Shown one piece after another: positions 8,991-19,428 of a stretch of 64,000 nt of DNA. Within the stretch, counting starts at the first letter, position 1, and every line of letters starts with the position of its first letter. Location: NCBI GenBank assembly GCA_947492585.1, contig CANLND010000006.1, positions 1-64,000 on the forward strand. Direction: 5' to 3'. Made by a program: the position numbers and the translations under genes. The notes under the pieces were generated by a model that ran no database searches, was not told where the DNA came from, and was given only the letters and a program-made list of their open reading frames with translations. This DNA comes from an uncultured Paracoccaceae bacterium (GTDB taxonomy: Bacteria > Pseudomonadota > Alphaproteobacteria > Rhodobacterales > Rhodobacteraceae).

Positions 8991-10067
8991 TCAGTGTGGG
9001 AAAGGCCAGAGTCTCAGTTTTTCTTTTGCGACGCGCCACAGCTGCGCCAGACCGTGTGGTTCAAGGATCAGGAACAGCACAATCAAGGCGCCCACGATCA
9101 CCAGTTGGAAATGCGCCACGATATCCGTGGGCCAGCCCAACACATCAACGCCAACCACTTTCAGAACCACCGGCAGCAACACTAGGAATGCAGCGCCCGC
9201 AAAGGCCCCAAAGATCGATCCCAGCCCGCCAATGATCACCATGAACAGCACCAAAAAGGATTTGCTGATGCCAAAGGCTTCGCCAACCTCGACCGCGCCG
9301 AGATAAACCGCAAAGAACAACGCGCCCGAGATGCCGATAAAGAAGCCCGACACAGCAAAGGCCGTCAGCTTGGCTTTCAACGGGTTCACCCCGATAATTT
9401 CAGCCGCAATATCCATGTCGCGGATCGCCATCCAGCTGCGGCCAACCGTGCCGCGTGTCAGATTACGCGCCACCAAGGCACAAACCGTCAAGAACACCAG
9501 GCAGAACATATAGGTCGCCCATGCAGGTGCATTAGGACCTGTGATGATCACACCCAGAACTTCGCGTTCCGGCGCATTGATCTGACCCGAAGCGGAATAG
9601 TTGTAGAACCATGGAACCCGGTTGAACAACCAGACCAGGAAGAACTGTGCCGCGAGGGTTGCCACCGCCAGGTAAAACCCTTTGATCCGCAACGAGGGCA
9701 ATCCAAAGGCCACGCAAACCACTGCGGTCACACCGCCGGCCAGCAACACGTGCACAAACATCGAAACTTCGGGGAATGAGGTCATGAATTTATAGCAGGC
9801 ATACGCCCCCACAGCCATAAATCCGCCGGTGCCCAGCGACACCTGTCCACAATACCCCACCAGAATATTCAACCCAATCGCCGCAATCGCGTAGATCAAA
9901 AAGGGCAAAAGCAGCGCGTTGGCCCAATAGTCGTTAACCATGAACGGCACCACGCCAAAGGCGAAAATCAGCACCGCAAAGTAACGATAACGGTCAAACC
10001 GGATGGGAAAAGTCTGACCATCCTCGGCATAGGTTGTCTTAAAATCTCCAGCTTCACGATAGAACAT
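8991..10067 (-). CDS. livM: Branched-chain-type ABC transporter permease (LivM-like)
   Basis: Multi-TM protein with LNILVGYCGQVSLGTGGFMAVGAY and GGLGSIFGAFAGAAFL. Confidence 0.88.
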   Translation of the reverse strand: MFYREAGDFKTTYAEDGQTFPIRFDRYRYFAVLIFAFGVVPFMVNDYWANALLLPFLIYAIAAIGLNILVGYCGQVSLGTGGFMAVGAYACYKFMTSFPEVSMFVHVLLAGGVTAVVCVAFGLPSLRIKGFYLAVATLAAQFFLVWLFNRVPWFYNYSASGQINAPEREVLGVIITGPNAPAWATYMFCLVFLTVCALVARNLTRGTVGRSWMAIRDMDIAAEIIGVNPLKAKLTAFAVSGFFIGISGALFFAVYLGAVEVGEAFGISKSFLVLFMVIIGGLGSIFGAFAGAAFLVLLPVVLKVVGVDVLGWPTDIVAHFQLVIVGALIVLFLILEPHGLAQLWRVAKEKLRLWPFPH

Positions 10068-10269
10068 AGCTCAGATCTCCGCCTCCTGTAGACGCGCCGT
10101 AACAGGCACAATCTCGGTTAAAACAGCCAGATGACTCCGCGTCGGTGTCCAGCGCGCAACGCGGCTCTGTGCCGCCGCTCGGTTAACCGCCTTGTCAGAA
10201 AAATCTGATTTTTCCTGTGGCGCGACGCCGATTTTGCTACACTTGGCCTGGGTAAAATGGGTGGGTGCC

Positions 10270-10605
10270 ATGACGGCAATCATAGATGAACTGCGACAGC
10301 TTGATGCGGCGCGGGCAAGAGGTGACCTTACGGACACCGAACTGCGTGCGGCCAAATCAAAACTGCTCGAAACTGTTGAAGACGCCAATCTTCTGGCGGT
10401 CACGCCAGCAGCTCCACGGGCGCCACAGCCAGCGCGCGATGCGTCAAACGGGCTGTGGTCATTGTTGTTTCTTGCGCTCTGTGGCGCAGGGGTGCTGACC
10501 TTAGTGCTCAATGCCATTTTGGGCAGCTTCTCGCTTGCGCTCACACTTGTTGTGTCACTCGCGGCGGCACTTTTGGTGGCTGCCGTGCGCCAGACCGAAG
10601 CCTGA
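10270..10605 (+). CDS. Small membrane protein with SHOCT-like N-terminal helix pair
   Basis: MTAIIDELRQLDAARARGDLTDTELRAAKSKLLETVE resembles the SHOCT pattern; two C-terminal TM segments. Start 10270 preferred to 10192. Confidence 0.6.
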   Translation: MTAIIDELRQLDAARARGDLTDTELRAAKSKLLETVEDANLLAVTPAAPRAPQPARDASNGLWSLLFLALCGAGVLTLVLNAILGSFSLALTLVVSLAAALLVAAVRQTEA

Positions 10606-10692
10606 CGCTGGCCACGATTGCGGGGCGCAGGTTCCGGGCGGGCGGGTCTCGTGGCGCAGCGCGACACGGGGGCGCCAGCAGCGGAAACTGTA

Positions 10693-11679
10693 TCACACGC
10701 GCTCAATGATCTTCTCCCCAAACAGACCCTGCGGACGGAACACCAGGAACAACAGTGCCAGCACATAGGCGAACCAGTTTTCGGTCGCCCCGCCCACCAG
10801 TGGGCCGATGGCAAATTCAAACAGTTTCTCACCAACCCCAATGATCAGCCCGCCGACAATGGCGCCCGGAATTGAGGTAAAGCCACCCAGCATCAGCACC
10901 GGAAGTGCTTTCAGCGCGATCAAAGACAGTGAGAACTGCACACCAGATTTGGTGCCCCAGACAATGCCTGCAACCAGAGCCACAAACCCTGCAACCGACC
11001 ACACCAAAACCCAGATGAAGTTCAGCGAAATCCCGACAGACAGAGCCGCCTGGTGATCATCCGCAACCGCACGCATCGCCCGGCCCTGTTTGGTGTACTG
11101 GGCGAACAGAACCAGCCCACCAACCAGAAGCGCCGCAATGCAGGTGGCCACGATGTCCAGGTTGTCGATGAAGAAGCCATAGCCAAACCAGTTCAGCGTC
11201 GTCTCATCAATCCATAGGTTGATGCCCTGCGGCAGACCCACGTCCAGCGTCTTGATCTCGGATCCCCACATCAAATCGGCGACCCCTTCCAGGAAATACG
11301 CCAACCCAATCGTCGCCATGAACAGAATGATCGGTTCTTGGCCAACCAAATGTCGCATCACAAGGACCTGCACCAGCCAGGCCAAACCAATCATCACCAC
11401 AACCGTCAGCAAGATGGCCAGGAAACCATGCACACTCCATCCGAAATGGGTGACATGAGTACCAAACAGCGCATTAATCACATGCGAGAACGGCACCTGC
11501 CCCTGCATGATACCCACCAGGGTCATCGCAGCAAACAGCGCCATCACACCTTGGGCATAATTGAAAATTCCAGACGCCTTGTAGATCAACACAAAGCCCA
11601 GTGCGACCAGTGCATAAAGCACCCCCGCCATCAAACCATTTAGAGTCACCTCAAGGGCAAAGATCCATTGCTCAGACAT
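10693..11679 (-). CDS. livH: Branched-chain-type ABC transporter permease (LivH-like)
   Basis: LNGLMAGVLYALVALGFVLIYKASGIFNYAQGVMALF; multi-TM. Confidence 0.88.
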   Translation of the reverse strand: MSEQWIFALEVTLNGLMAGVLYALVALGFVLIYKASGIFNYAQGVMALFAAMTLVGIMQGQVPFSHVINALFGTHVTHFGWSVHGFLAILLTVVVMIGLAWLVQVLVMRHLVGQEPIILFMATIGLAYFLEGVADLMWGSEIKTLDVGLPQGINLWIDETTLNWFGYGFFIDNLDIVATCIAALLVGGLVLFAQYTKQGRAMRAVADDHQAALSVGISLNFIWVLVWSVAGFVALVAGIVWGTKSGVQFSLSLIALKALPVLMLGGFTSIPGAIVGGLIIGVGEKLFEFAIGPLVGGATENWFAYVLALLFLVFRPQGLFGEKIIERV

Positions 11680-11765
11680 GGCAGGCCTCCATTACGTGCC
11701 GCGATGGCATACAGGGGGTGCACACAGGGTGTATGGCTGGTGCACCGCGAAAATTTTGCAAAACA

Positions 11766-12584
11766 CTAGTCATGGCTCACCCCCAGATAGGCGTCGATAA
11801 CCGCCTGATTGCTCAGGATCTCTGCCGGGGTGCCGTCACCAATCTTGCGACCATAATCCATCACAACCACACGGTCGCTCAGGTCCATGACCACGCCCAT
11901 ATCGTGTTCGATCAGCGCGATGGTGGTGCCAAATTCGTCGTTCACATCCAGAATAAAGCGGCTCATGTCCTCTTTTTCTTCGACGTTCATGCCCGCCATG
12001 GGTTCATCCAGCAGCAAAAGCTTTGGCTCAGCCGCCAGCGCCCGGGCCAGCTCGACGCGTTTTTTCAAACCGTAAGGCAACCGTGCAACAGGTGTTTTTC
12101 GAATGTGCTGGATCTCAAGGAAATCGATGATCCGTTCGACCACGGCACGGTTTTCAACTTCTTCAGCTTCCGCGCGGCCCTTCCACAAGGCCTGCTGAAA
12201 AATGTTTGTTTTCATGTAGTTGAGTCGCCCGGTCATGACGTTGTCCAAAACGCTCATGCCTTCAAACAACGCGATGTTCTGGAAGGTCCGTGCAATGCCT
12301 TGACGGGCCACCTCATAGGGGCGCATCGGCGGGCGCTTTTTGCCGTGGAACAGCACTTCGCCCTCTTGTGGCACGTAGAACCCGGAAATCACGTTCAACA
12401 TGGAGGATTTACCAGCCCCGTTGGGACCAATAATGGAACGGATTTCGCCCTCGCGGATATTAAAGGAGATATCCTTGATCGCTACCACACCGCCAAAGCG
12501 CAGGGTGATGTTGTTCATCTCCATCACCACGCCACCAATGGTGCGCCCGTCTGGCGTTACATAACTGTCTGTCACGTCTGTCAT
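11766..12584 (-). CDS. livG: Branched-chain-type ABC transporter ATP-binding protein (LivG-like)
   Basis: IIGPNGAGKSSMLNVISGFY, ELARALAAEPKLLLLDEPMAGMN. Confidence 0.88.
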   Translation of the reverse strand: MTDVTDSYVTPDGRTIGGVVMEMNNITLRFGGVVAIKDISFNIREGEIRSIIGPNGAGKSSMLNVISGFYVPQEGEVLFHGKKRPPMRPYEVARQGIARTFQNIALFEGMSVLDNVMTGRLNYMKTNIFQQALWKGRAEAEEVENRAVVERIIDFLEIQHIRKTPVARLPYGLKKRVELARALAAEPKLLLLDEPMAGMNVEEKEDMSRFILDVNDEFGTTIALIEHDMGVVMDLSDRVVVMDYGRKIGDGTPAEILSNQAVIDAYLGVSHD

Positions 12585-12630
12585 GCGCTCCCCCCCCTAC
12601 ACGTCCAAATCTGATCTATTTTGCTCTGTC

Positions 12631-14604
12631 TCATTCTGCCGCCACCCGCATTTTTTTAGGGGTCGCGATCTCCGCATCCATCAAGGTCAGCGTCGCGCGG
12701 ATTTCTCCCTTGCGGCCATCCTCATAGGTCACTTCGGTGGCGGTTGAGATGGTCTCGGATCCGTCATACAAAGCTGCGATAATGTCGGCGTATTTTTCTT
12801 CGACCACGCGACGACGCACCTTGCGTGTGCGGGTCATTTCGCCGTCGTCTGCGTCCAGTTCTTTGTGCAAGACCACAAAACGGTGGATCTGACAGCCGGA
12901 CAGCATGTCATCTTCTGCCACAGATTTGTTGACCTCAGCCACATGGCTGGCAAGCGTCTCCAAAACCTTCGGGTGGGCAGTCAGCTCTTGATACGAGGCG
13001 TAAGCGATATTGTTACGCTCGGCCCAGTTGCCCACAGCCGTCAGATCGATGTTCAAGAACGCCACACACCGGTCACGCTGGTCGCCAAAAAGAACGGCTT
13101 CCAGCAGGTCGGGGTAGAATTTCAGTTTGTTTTCAACAAACTTAGGCGCAAACATGCTGCCGTCGGCCATTTTGCCAACGTCCTTAGCTCGGTCGATGAT
13201 CCGCAGATGACCTGAACTTTCTTCAATAAATCCGGCATCCCCTGTCGCCACCCAGCCATCGGCATCTTTGGTGGAGGCAGTGGATGCCGGGTTGTCGAGA
13301 TACTCCACAAACACACCCGGTGAGCGGTAAAATATTTCACCATTGTCTGCGATGCGTATCTCGACCTCGGGGGAGGGTACGCCCACTGTATCCGCACGCA
13401 CCTGACCATCAGGTTGCTGCGTGATGAATACGGTGGCTTCGGTTTGACCGTATAGTTGCTTTAGATTGATCCCAAGCGACCTGAAAAATGCAAAGATTTC
13501 AGGGCCAATCGCTTCACCGGCAGTATAGCCGACGCGAATGCGACCATAGCCCAGCGTGTCCTTCAACGGACCGTAAACCAGCACATTCCCCAGCGCATAT
13601 TTGCAGCGATCCCACAGACCAACCGGACGGCCGTCCAACAGATCGCCACCCACTTTTTGAGCGTGGTTCAGGAAATGGTGGAACATCGCCCGTTTCAATG
13701 GGCTGGCATCTTCCATACGGATCATAACGTTGGTCAGCTGACCTTCGAACACGCGCGGTGGCGCAAAGAAATAGGTCGGGCCTATTTCGCGCAGGTCGGT
13801 CATCATTGTGTCCGGGCTTTCGGGGCAATTGGTGCAGAAGCCACACCAATAGGCCTGACCGACCGAAAAGATGAAATCCCCAACCCATGCCATCGGCAGG
13901 TAAGACAGGATGTTTTCATCCGAACGCAAGTGATCAAACTTCGCCGAATTGCGTGCAGTTTCAATCACATTGCGATTGGACAACACAACACCCTTGGGTT
14001 TGCCAGTGGTGCCCGAAGTATACAGCATGATGCAGGTGCTATCAGCGGTCATCGCAGCAATGCGCTTTTCCATGATCGGCGCCAGCTTGTCGCGGCGCTC
14101 AGCCCCATTCGCCTGAACTGTTGTATAGGCGTGCAATTGTGTGTGGTCGTATTTACGCAGGCCGCGTGGATCCAGATAGATCATCTGCTTCAGCTTCGGC
14201 AGCTGTTCCTGCACATCGACCACTTTGTCGATCTGTTCCTGATCACCGGCGATGACAAAACGCGCGCCACAATGGCCCAACACATATTCCATCTCTTCGG
14301 CAACCGCGTCCTGATACAATGGCACGGGCACGCCGCCCGCCATCTGTACCGCCACCATGGACCAATACAACGCGGGACGATTGCGACCGATGATCGCGAC
14401 AAAGTCCCCTTCGTTCAGCCCAAGGTCAATCAATCCTAGTGCGAGATTGGTGATCTCAACTTCTACTTCCGCCCAGGTCCAGCATTGCCAAATGCCAAAT
14501 TCCTTTTCGCGGTACGCCGGGCGATCTGCAAACTTACGTGCGTTGCGTCGCAACAGCGCCGCAAGCGATATGTCCTGTCCGGCCTCTCTCTGCGCCTTTT
14601 CCAA
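12631..14604 (-). CDS. AMP-dependent long-chain acyl-CoA synthetase/ligase
   Basis: P-loop-like YTSGTTGKPKGVVLSNRN and acyl-activating core motifs (GQTEAT, DGWVATGDAGFIEESSGHLRIIDRAKD). Confidence 0.9.
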   Translation of the reverse strand: MEKAQREAGQDISLAALLRRNARKFADRPAYREKEFGIWQCWTWAEVEVEITNLALGLIDLGLNEGDFVAIIGRNRPALYWSMVAVQMAGGVPVPLYQDAVAEEMEYVLGHCGARFVIAGDQEQIDKVVDVQEQLPKLKQMIYLDPRGLRKYDHTQLHAYTTVQANGAERRDKLAPIMEKRIAAMTADSTCIMLYTSGTTGKPKGVVLSNRNVIETARNSAKFDHLRSDENILSYLPMAWVGDFIFSVGQAYWCGFCTNCPESPDTMMTDLREIGPTYFFAPPRVFEGQLTNVMIRMEDASPLKRAMFHHFLNHAQKVGGDLLDGRPVGLWDRCKYALGNVLVYGPLKDTLGYGRIRVGYTAGEAIGPEIFAFFRSLGINLKQLYGQTEATVFITQQPDGQVRADTVGVPSPEVEIRIADNGEIFYRSPGVFVEYLDNPASTASTKDADGWVATGDAGFIEESSGHLRIIDRAKDVGKMADGSMFAPKFVENKLKFYPDLLEAVLFGDQRDRCVAFLNIDLTAVGNWAERNNIAYASYQELTAHPKVLETLASHVAEVNKSVAEDDMLSGCQIHRFVVLHKELDADDGEMTRTRKVRRRVVEEKYADIIAALYDGSETISTATEVTYEDGRKGEIRATLTLMDAEIATPKKMRVAAE

Positions 14605-14826
14605 TGTTCGTCCTCCCCTTCTGGCGCGTTGGCCAGGCAGACCCTATGGTCTAGTTCTGCATTGAACGCTGCCAGTCTCTCGTTGAAGTTTTTCGCCATG
14701 TTTTCACAATCCTAACGAATTGTTACAGACCTCGCCCGACAGAAGAAAATAACGTCGCGTCTGGAAACTGGCTCTGGACAGAATGACCCAAACATACCGA
14801 TGATACGCGCGATAGACGGAGGCGAA

Positions 14827-16728
14827 ATGAACCAATCAGACACTTCTAACACCGCCATGACAGCGGCTGGACTGAACTTGATTGCACAGGCTTTGTCTAT
14901 TTATGACAACAACTTACGACTGGCCGTTTGCAATCGTCGATTTCAGGAAATGTTTGACCTACCCGATGAACTGGCCACACCCGGTGGTTCGTTTGAGGAC
15001 ACGCTTAGGTTTATTGCGCAAAGCGGCGACTACGGAGCGATTGAAGATATCGACGCCTTTGTGCAGACTCGCATTGATCAGGCGTTAAATTTTGTTCCGC
15101 ACTATTTTGAACGCACGCGCCCCAACGGGCAGGTGATTTCGGTCGAGGGATTCCCCTTACCGCAAGGCGGCTGGGTGACGGTTTACACAGATATCAGCCG
15201 CACCAAACGGATCGAACAGCTGCTGCGCACGCGCTCGGAAGAGCTGTCAGACAAGCTAATCGCGCACACTGAAGAGCTGTCAGCCACCAACCGCAAGCTT
15301 GCTTCTAGCGTCAATGCACTGGAAGAAACCCAGCGCCAGCTGACCGATATGGAACGACGCACCCGGCTGACCACCGAGATGATGCCAGCCCATATCGCCC
15401 ACGTGAATGCCGAAGGGGTCTATACCTACACCAACAAGAGAATCAGTGAGGTTTTTCCGAATCGAGACACGGACATCGTCGGACGCCACACCCGCGATAT
15501 TCTGGGTGACGTTAGCTATGACCGAATCGAACCCTACCTTCTGGCGGCCTATAAAGGGGCATCACCGGTTTTTGAGTTCACCGAAGAACGCAGCCGCCGC
15601 CGTGTGCGCGTGGCCTTTACGCCCGACCAACAGGGAGGGGTGTATATCCTGTCGATGGATGTCACCGAAGAAACGCAGGCGCGCGTTGCCCTTCAACAGG
15701 TCAGCAAACGAGAAACAGCCGCGCAAATGACCAATGGGCTGGCGCATGATTTTTCCAACCTGCTGACCATCATTATGGGCCTGCAAAGCAAGTTGCAGAA
15801 AATGACGCTTGAACCGGAGGCTGAGGCACTGGTGCAGGCCACGCAATCCGCCGCGCGCCGCGGCGGGCGGCTGCTCCACCGTATTGCGGAAATGACCAGC
15901 ACCCGACCGCTGCGACCACAGGCCACGCGCATGCAAACGCTGTTGGATGAGCTGCGAATTTTGGCCTCGGCGTCCTTGCCGCGTGGCGTTGGCTTGTCGA
16001 TTTTGAACCATGCAGCCGAACCTCCGCTGCTATTGGACGCGGGCAAATTGCAGGACGCGCTGGTGAATCTGGTGCTCAATGCCCGCGACGCCTGTGGCAG
16101 CTCGGGGCAAATCACAGTGACCGCCCACGACATTGGTGAAACCTGGCTGGAGCTCCAGGTCAGCGATACAGGTCCGGGATTTTCGGCGGCTGCACTTGAA
16201 CATGCGTTGAACCCGTTTTTCACCACCAAGGGCAGCGAGGGATCAGGGCTCGGATTGTCGATGGTCTACGACATGGTCAAACTGGCCGGCGGCGAGATGC
16301 GCCTCGGCAATACGCCCTCTGGCGCCTCGGTGACTCTGCGCCTGCCGTATCGGCTGGCCCCGGCCCCTGGCGGCGGGATGGCGCTTTTGGTCGAGGACGA
16401 AGACCATCTGCGAGAAACCTTTCGCGACATGCTGATCGATCTTGGCTACAATGTCATTGAAGCCGTGTCGGTAGAAGAGGCCAGCGCCCTGTTGGCGGAT
16501 CTGCCCGACATCTCCTTGGTGCTGTCAGACGTGAAACTCGCCGGAGAGGCAAGCGGCTTAGATTTGCTGGACCGTTTGCCCGAAGTCAGTCCGCCCGTCA
16601 TATTAATGACCTCAATGCCCACCACTGATCCGTTGTTCCGCCTGGCGTTGAAACGCGCGCCGGTGCTGCGTAAACCCTTTACCACACATCAGCTGTCCCA
16701 GCTTATTAACCCGGAGCGCCGCTCATGA
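14827..16728 (+). CDS. PAS-domain hybrid histidine kinase with C-terminal receiver domain
   Basis: H-box HDFSNLL, N-box NLVLNARDACG, G-box DTGPGFS/GSGLGLS; receiver ALLVEDEDHLRETFRDML...LVLSDVKLAG. Confidence 0.88.
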   Translation: MNQSDTSNTAMTAAGLNLIAQALSIYDNNLRLAVCNRRFQEMFDLPDELATPGGSFEDTLRFIAQSGDYGAIEDIDAFVQTRIDQALNFVPHYFERTRPNGQVISVEGFPLPQGGWVTVYTDISRTKRIEQLLRTRSEELSDKLIAHTEELSATNRKLASSVNALEETQRQLTDMERRTRLTTEMMPAHIAHVNAEGVYTYTNKRISEVFPNRDTDIVGRHTRDILGDVSYDRIEPYLLAAYKGASPVFEFTEERSRRRVRVAFTPDQQGGVYILSMDVTEETQARVALQQVSKRETAAQMTNGLAHDFSNLLTIIMGLQSKLQKMTLEPEAEALVQATQSAARRGGRLLHRIAEMTSTRPLRPQATRMQTLLDELRILASASLPRGVGLSILNHAAEPPLLLDAGKLQDALVNLVLNARDACGSSGQITVTAHDIGETWLELQVSDTGPGFSAAALEHALNPFFTTKGSEGSGLGLSMVYDMVKLAGGEMRLGNTPSGASVTLRLPYRLAPAPGGGMALLVEDEDHLRETFRDMLIDLGYNVIEAVSVEEASALLADLPDISLVLSDVKLAGEASGLDLLDRLPEVSPPVILMTSMPTTDPLFRLALKRAPVLRKPFTTHQLSQLINPERRS

Positions 16729-17432
16729 CACAGGCCCTAGTGACCATTCTGGATGACGAACCAGAGGTGCGCCAGCTGCTCAGCCAGACGCTGGAAGAGG
16801 CCGGTTTTCGGACGCAAACCTTTGGACGCGCGCGTGAATTTGAAATCGCCCTTGAACGTCTGTCTCCAGATGTGTGCCTGATCGATTTGTCTCTGCCGGA
16901 CACAGATGGGCTGGCACTGGTGCATCGGTTGGCTGCGGCCTCAGGCGCGGCGGTGATCATTATCTCTGGCCGTGCGCAGGTGCAGGACCGCGTGGCGGGA
17001 CTGGAATTGGGCGCGGATGACTACATCACCAAACCCTTTGACCCCATCGAAGTCGTCGCCCGTATTCGCGCCCGGCTGCGTGTTGGCACCCGCACCACCG
17101 AGCTCGCATCCTCAACCGTTGCACAGTTTTCCGGGTGGACGGCGTATTTTGATCGCTTTGTGATGCGTGATACAGACGCGCAGGAGGTCAGCATTTCACA
17201 AGCCGAAGCAGAAGTATTGCGCCTGTTTCTGGAGAACCCGAAACGCCTGATTTCTCGCGCACAAATGCAGGAAACCTTTGGGGGTGTCGCGGGGGAGAGC
17301 TTTGATCGGGCGATGGATGTACGGGTCTCTCGCCTGCGCACCAAACTGCGCGAAGACCCCAAAAACCCACAACTGATCAAAACAATCTATGGGGCTGGCT
17401 ATATTTTTCTGGGCGATGTGACCTGGGATTGA
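16725..17432 (+). CDS. OmpR-family response regulator
   Basis: Receiver (LDDEPEVRQLL, LIDLSLPDTDGLALV) and winged-helix DNA-binding domain (MDVRVSRLRTKLREDPKNPQLIKTIYGAGYIF); ATGA overlap with kinase. Confidence 0.92.
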   Translation: MTQALVTILDDEPEVRQLLSQTLEEAGFRTQTFGRAREFEIALERLSPDVCLIDLSLPDTDGLALVHRLAAASGAAVIIISGRAQVQDRVAGLELGADDYITKPFDPIEVVARIRARLRVGTRTTELASSTVAQFSGWTAYFDRFVMRDTDAQEVSISQAEAEVLRLFLENPKRLISRAQMQETFGGVAGESFDRAMDVRVSRLRTKLREDPKNPQLIKTIYGAGYIFLGDVTWD

Positions 17433-17495
17433 CCCCCGTAGCCCCCCAGCGGCAACAGGCTTGATCCCCCAAAAAACCGGCGCTAGGCTGTCTCT

Positions 17496-17723
17496 ATGGC
17501 GACCTGTCTGCTGTACTCCCAATCCGCACACGCACCAGCCCGATTTTACCGAATCGAACTGGCGATGAACCTCTTTAGCGAAGTGTCCGTGCTGCGCGAA
17601 TGGGGCATGAGCGGACACGACGGCCAGCAGACCATCGATATGTTCGACAACTTAAAAGAAGCCTCTTTAGCAGCCGATGCCCACCGTGCCCGAATGCTGA
17701 AACGTGGATACCAGCGCCACTGA
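17496..17723 (+). CDS. Stand-alone WGR-domain protein
   Basis: RFYRIELAMNLFSEVSVLREWGMSGHDGQQTIDMFDNLKEASLAADAHRARMLKRGYQ matches the WGR fold pattern (here REWGMSG). Confidence 0.7.
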   Translation: MATCLLYSQSAHAPARFYRIELAMNLFSEVSVLREWGMSGHDGQQTIDMFDNLKEASLAADAHRARMLKRGYQRH

Positions 17724-17883
17724 TCCTGCGCCGCACCCTGAGGTGACGACCAACCCTTTGCCTCTGATGGCTTTGGTTTTTTGATCCCCCATGATGTAAC
17801 GCCGACAGCGCGCCCGACTGCAAGGCTCTTCCCCCTGCTGAATTCCTCCCCTAAGACGGACCCGTCAGAAGGCAGGAGACGGC

Positions 17884-18537
17884 ATGAGCCACATCACTTT
17901 AGTACGCCATGGGCAGGCCAACACCGGTGCCCGCGACGAAGAAAGCTATGATCGGCTCAGCGATCTTGGCCATCAACAAGCCCGATGGTTGGGCGCCCAT
18001 ATGCGCGACACCCAGACCAGCTTCTCGCGGGTTTACTGCGGCAGCCTGCGTCGCCACCGCGAAACGGCAACCTCGATGGGGTTTGGCGCAGATTTGATCG
18101 TAGATCCACGTCTGAATGAGATGGAATATTTCTCGCTGGCGGATGCGATGGAAGAGCAGCATGGTTTGGCAATCCCCACCGAGCGCGAAGGCTTTGCCGC
18201 CCATATTCCACAGGTCTTTGCCGCCTGGGCAGACGGGCGCATCGAGAATCCTTACGAAAGCTGGCGTGATTTCGAAGGGCGCGTTCAGGCGGCGTTAAAG
18301 GACATCTCCGCTGGGCACGGCCCCGCACTGGTTGCGACCTCGGGCGGCGTTATTGGCATGGTAATGCGCCATTGTCTGGACCTAGACCCACAGGCCACAG
18401 CGCGCATTGTGCTCGGCATCATGAACAGTTCGGTGCACCGGTTTTACACTCTGGCCGGACATCTCAGCCCCGAGCTATACAACGCGGTGCCACATCTGGA
18501 GGCACCAGATCGCCGACACGCCCAAACCCACCTTTGA
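17884..18537 (+). CDS. Histidine phosphatase (phosphoglycerate mutase-like) family protein
   Basis: LVRHGQANTG catalytic motif; YCGSLRRHRETA. Confidence 0.88.
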   Translation: MSHITLVRHGQANTGARDEESYDRLSDLGHQQARWLGAHMRDTQTSFSRVYCGSLRRHRETATSMGFGADLIVDPRLNEMEYFSLADAMEEQHGLAIPTEREGFAAHIPQVFAAWADGRIENPYESWRDFEGRVQAALKDISAGHGPALVATSGGVIGMVMRHCLDLDPQATARIVLGIMNSSVHRFYTLAGHLSPELYNAVPHLEAPDRRHAQTHL

Positions 18538-18568
18538 GCCCACCACATTTCTCTTGGGAGGAGACCCT

Positions 18569-19183
18569 ATGCAACTTTACTTTGCCCCCCGCACAATTTC
18601 GGTCGCCGTTGCCATCGCATTGGAAGAGGCCGGCGTCGAATACGAAGCAATTGCCATCGATTTTTCCGCCAAGGAGCAGACCAGCCCTGCCTATGCACAG
18701 ATCAACCCAAAAGGCCGCGTCCCGGCCCTGGTTGTTAACGGTGGCATTCTGACCGAAACCGGCGCGCTTCTGGAATTCATCGCCGATCAAAAACCCGAAG
18801 CCGGACTGCGCCCAACGGATCAGATCCTGCTGGCACGCATGCGCGAGGTGATGTTCTATCTCGCCTCCACCATGCATGTGAACCACGCCCATAAATTGCG
18901 CGGCTCTCGCTGGGCGTCTGAGCGCTCATCTTACAAGGACATGCAGTCCAAGGTGGCCTCGAACATGACAGACAACTGCGCACATCTGTCGTCTTTTGGC
19001 CTGCGTGGCCCGTTTGTTTTGGGAGACACGCCCTGCCTCGCGGATTTCTATCTCTATGTGATCTGCACCTGGCTGGACGGCGACGGTGTAACGCTGGCGA
19101 ACTTCCCCAAGATCCAAACCTTTATGAGCAGCATGGAAGAGCGCGACTCGGTGCGCGCCGTCTATGCCAAAGGCATGTTGTAA
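18569..19183 (+). CDS. Glutathione S-transferase family protein
   Basis: MQLYFAPRTISVAVAIALEEAGVEYEAIAIDFSAKEQTSPAYAQINPKGRVPALVV thioredoxin-like GST N-domain. Confidence 0.85.
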   Translation: MQLYFAPRTISVAVAIALEEAGVEYEAIAIDFSAKEQTSPAYAQINPKGRVPALVVNGGILTETGALLEFIADQKPEAGLRPTDQILLARMREVMFYLASTMHVNHAHKLRGSRWASERSSYKDMQSKVASNMTDNCAHLSSFGLRGPFVLGDTPCLADFYLYVICTWLDGDGVTLANFPKIQTFMSSMEERDSVRAVYAKGML

Positions 19184-19428
19184 CACCCCCAACGCCCTCC
19201 TCACAAACACACACAAAGGGTCGCCAAGGCGGCCCTTATTTGGTGCGCCGTTCCTGTCGGTCAGACCGTTTTGCCTTTGCATCACAAACGGTCTTTGGTG
19301 TGATCAACGCGAAACAGGGGGGGAGCCACATAGTCCACCCTTCATGCCTAGGTTGCTAAAAATCAGAACTCGCACTGTCTAACGCCGCGCTCCAACGCGC
19401 TGTGTGTCTAGCCATCGCCGGTGTCACC

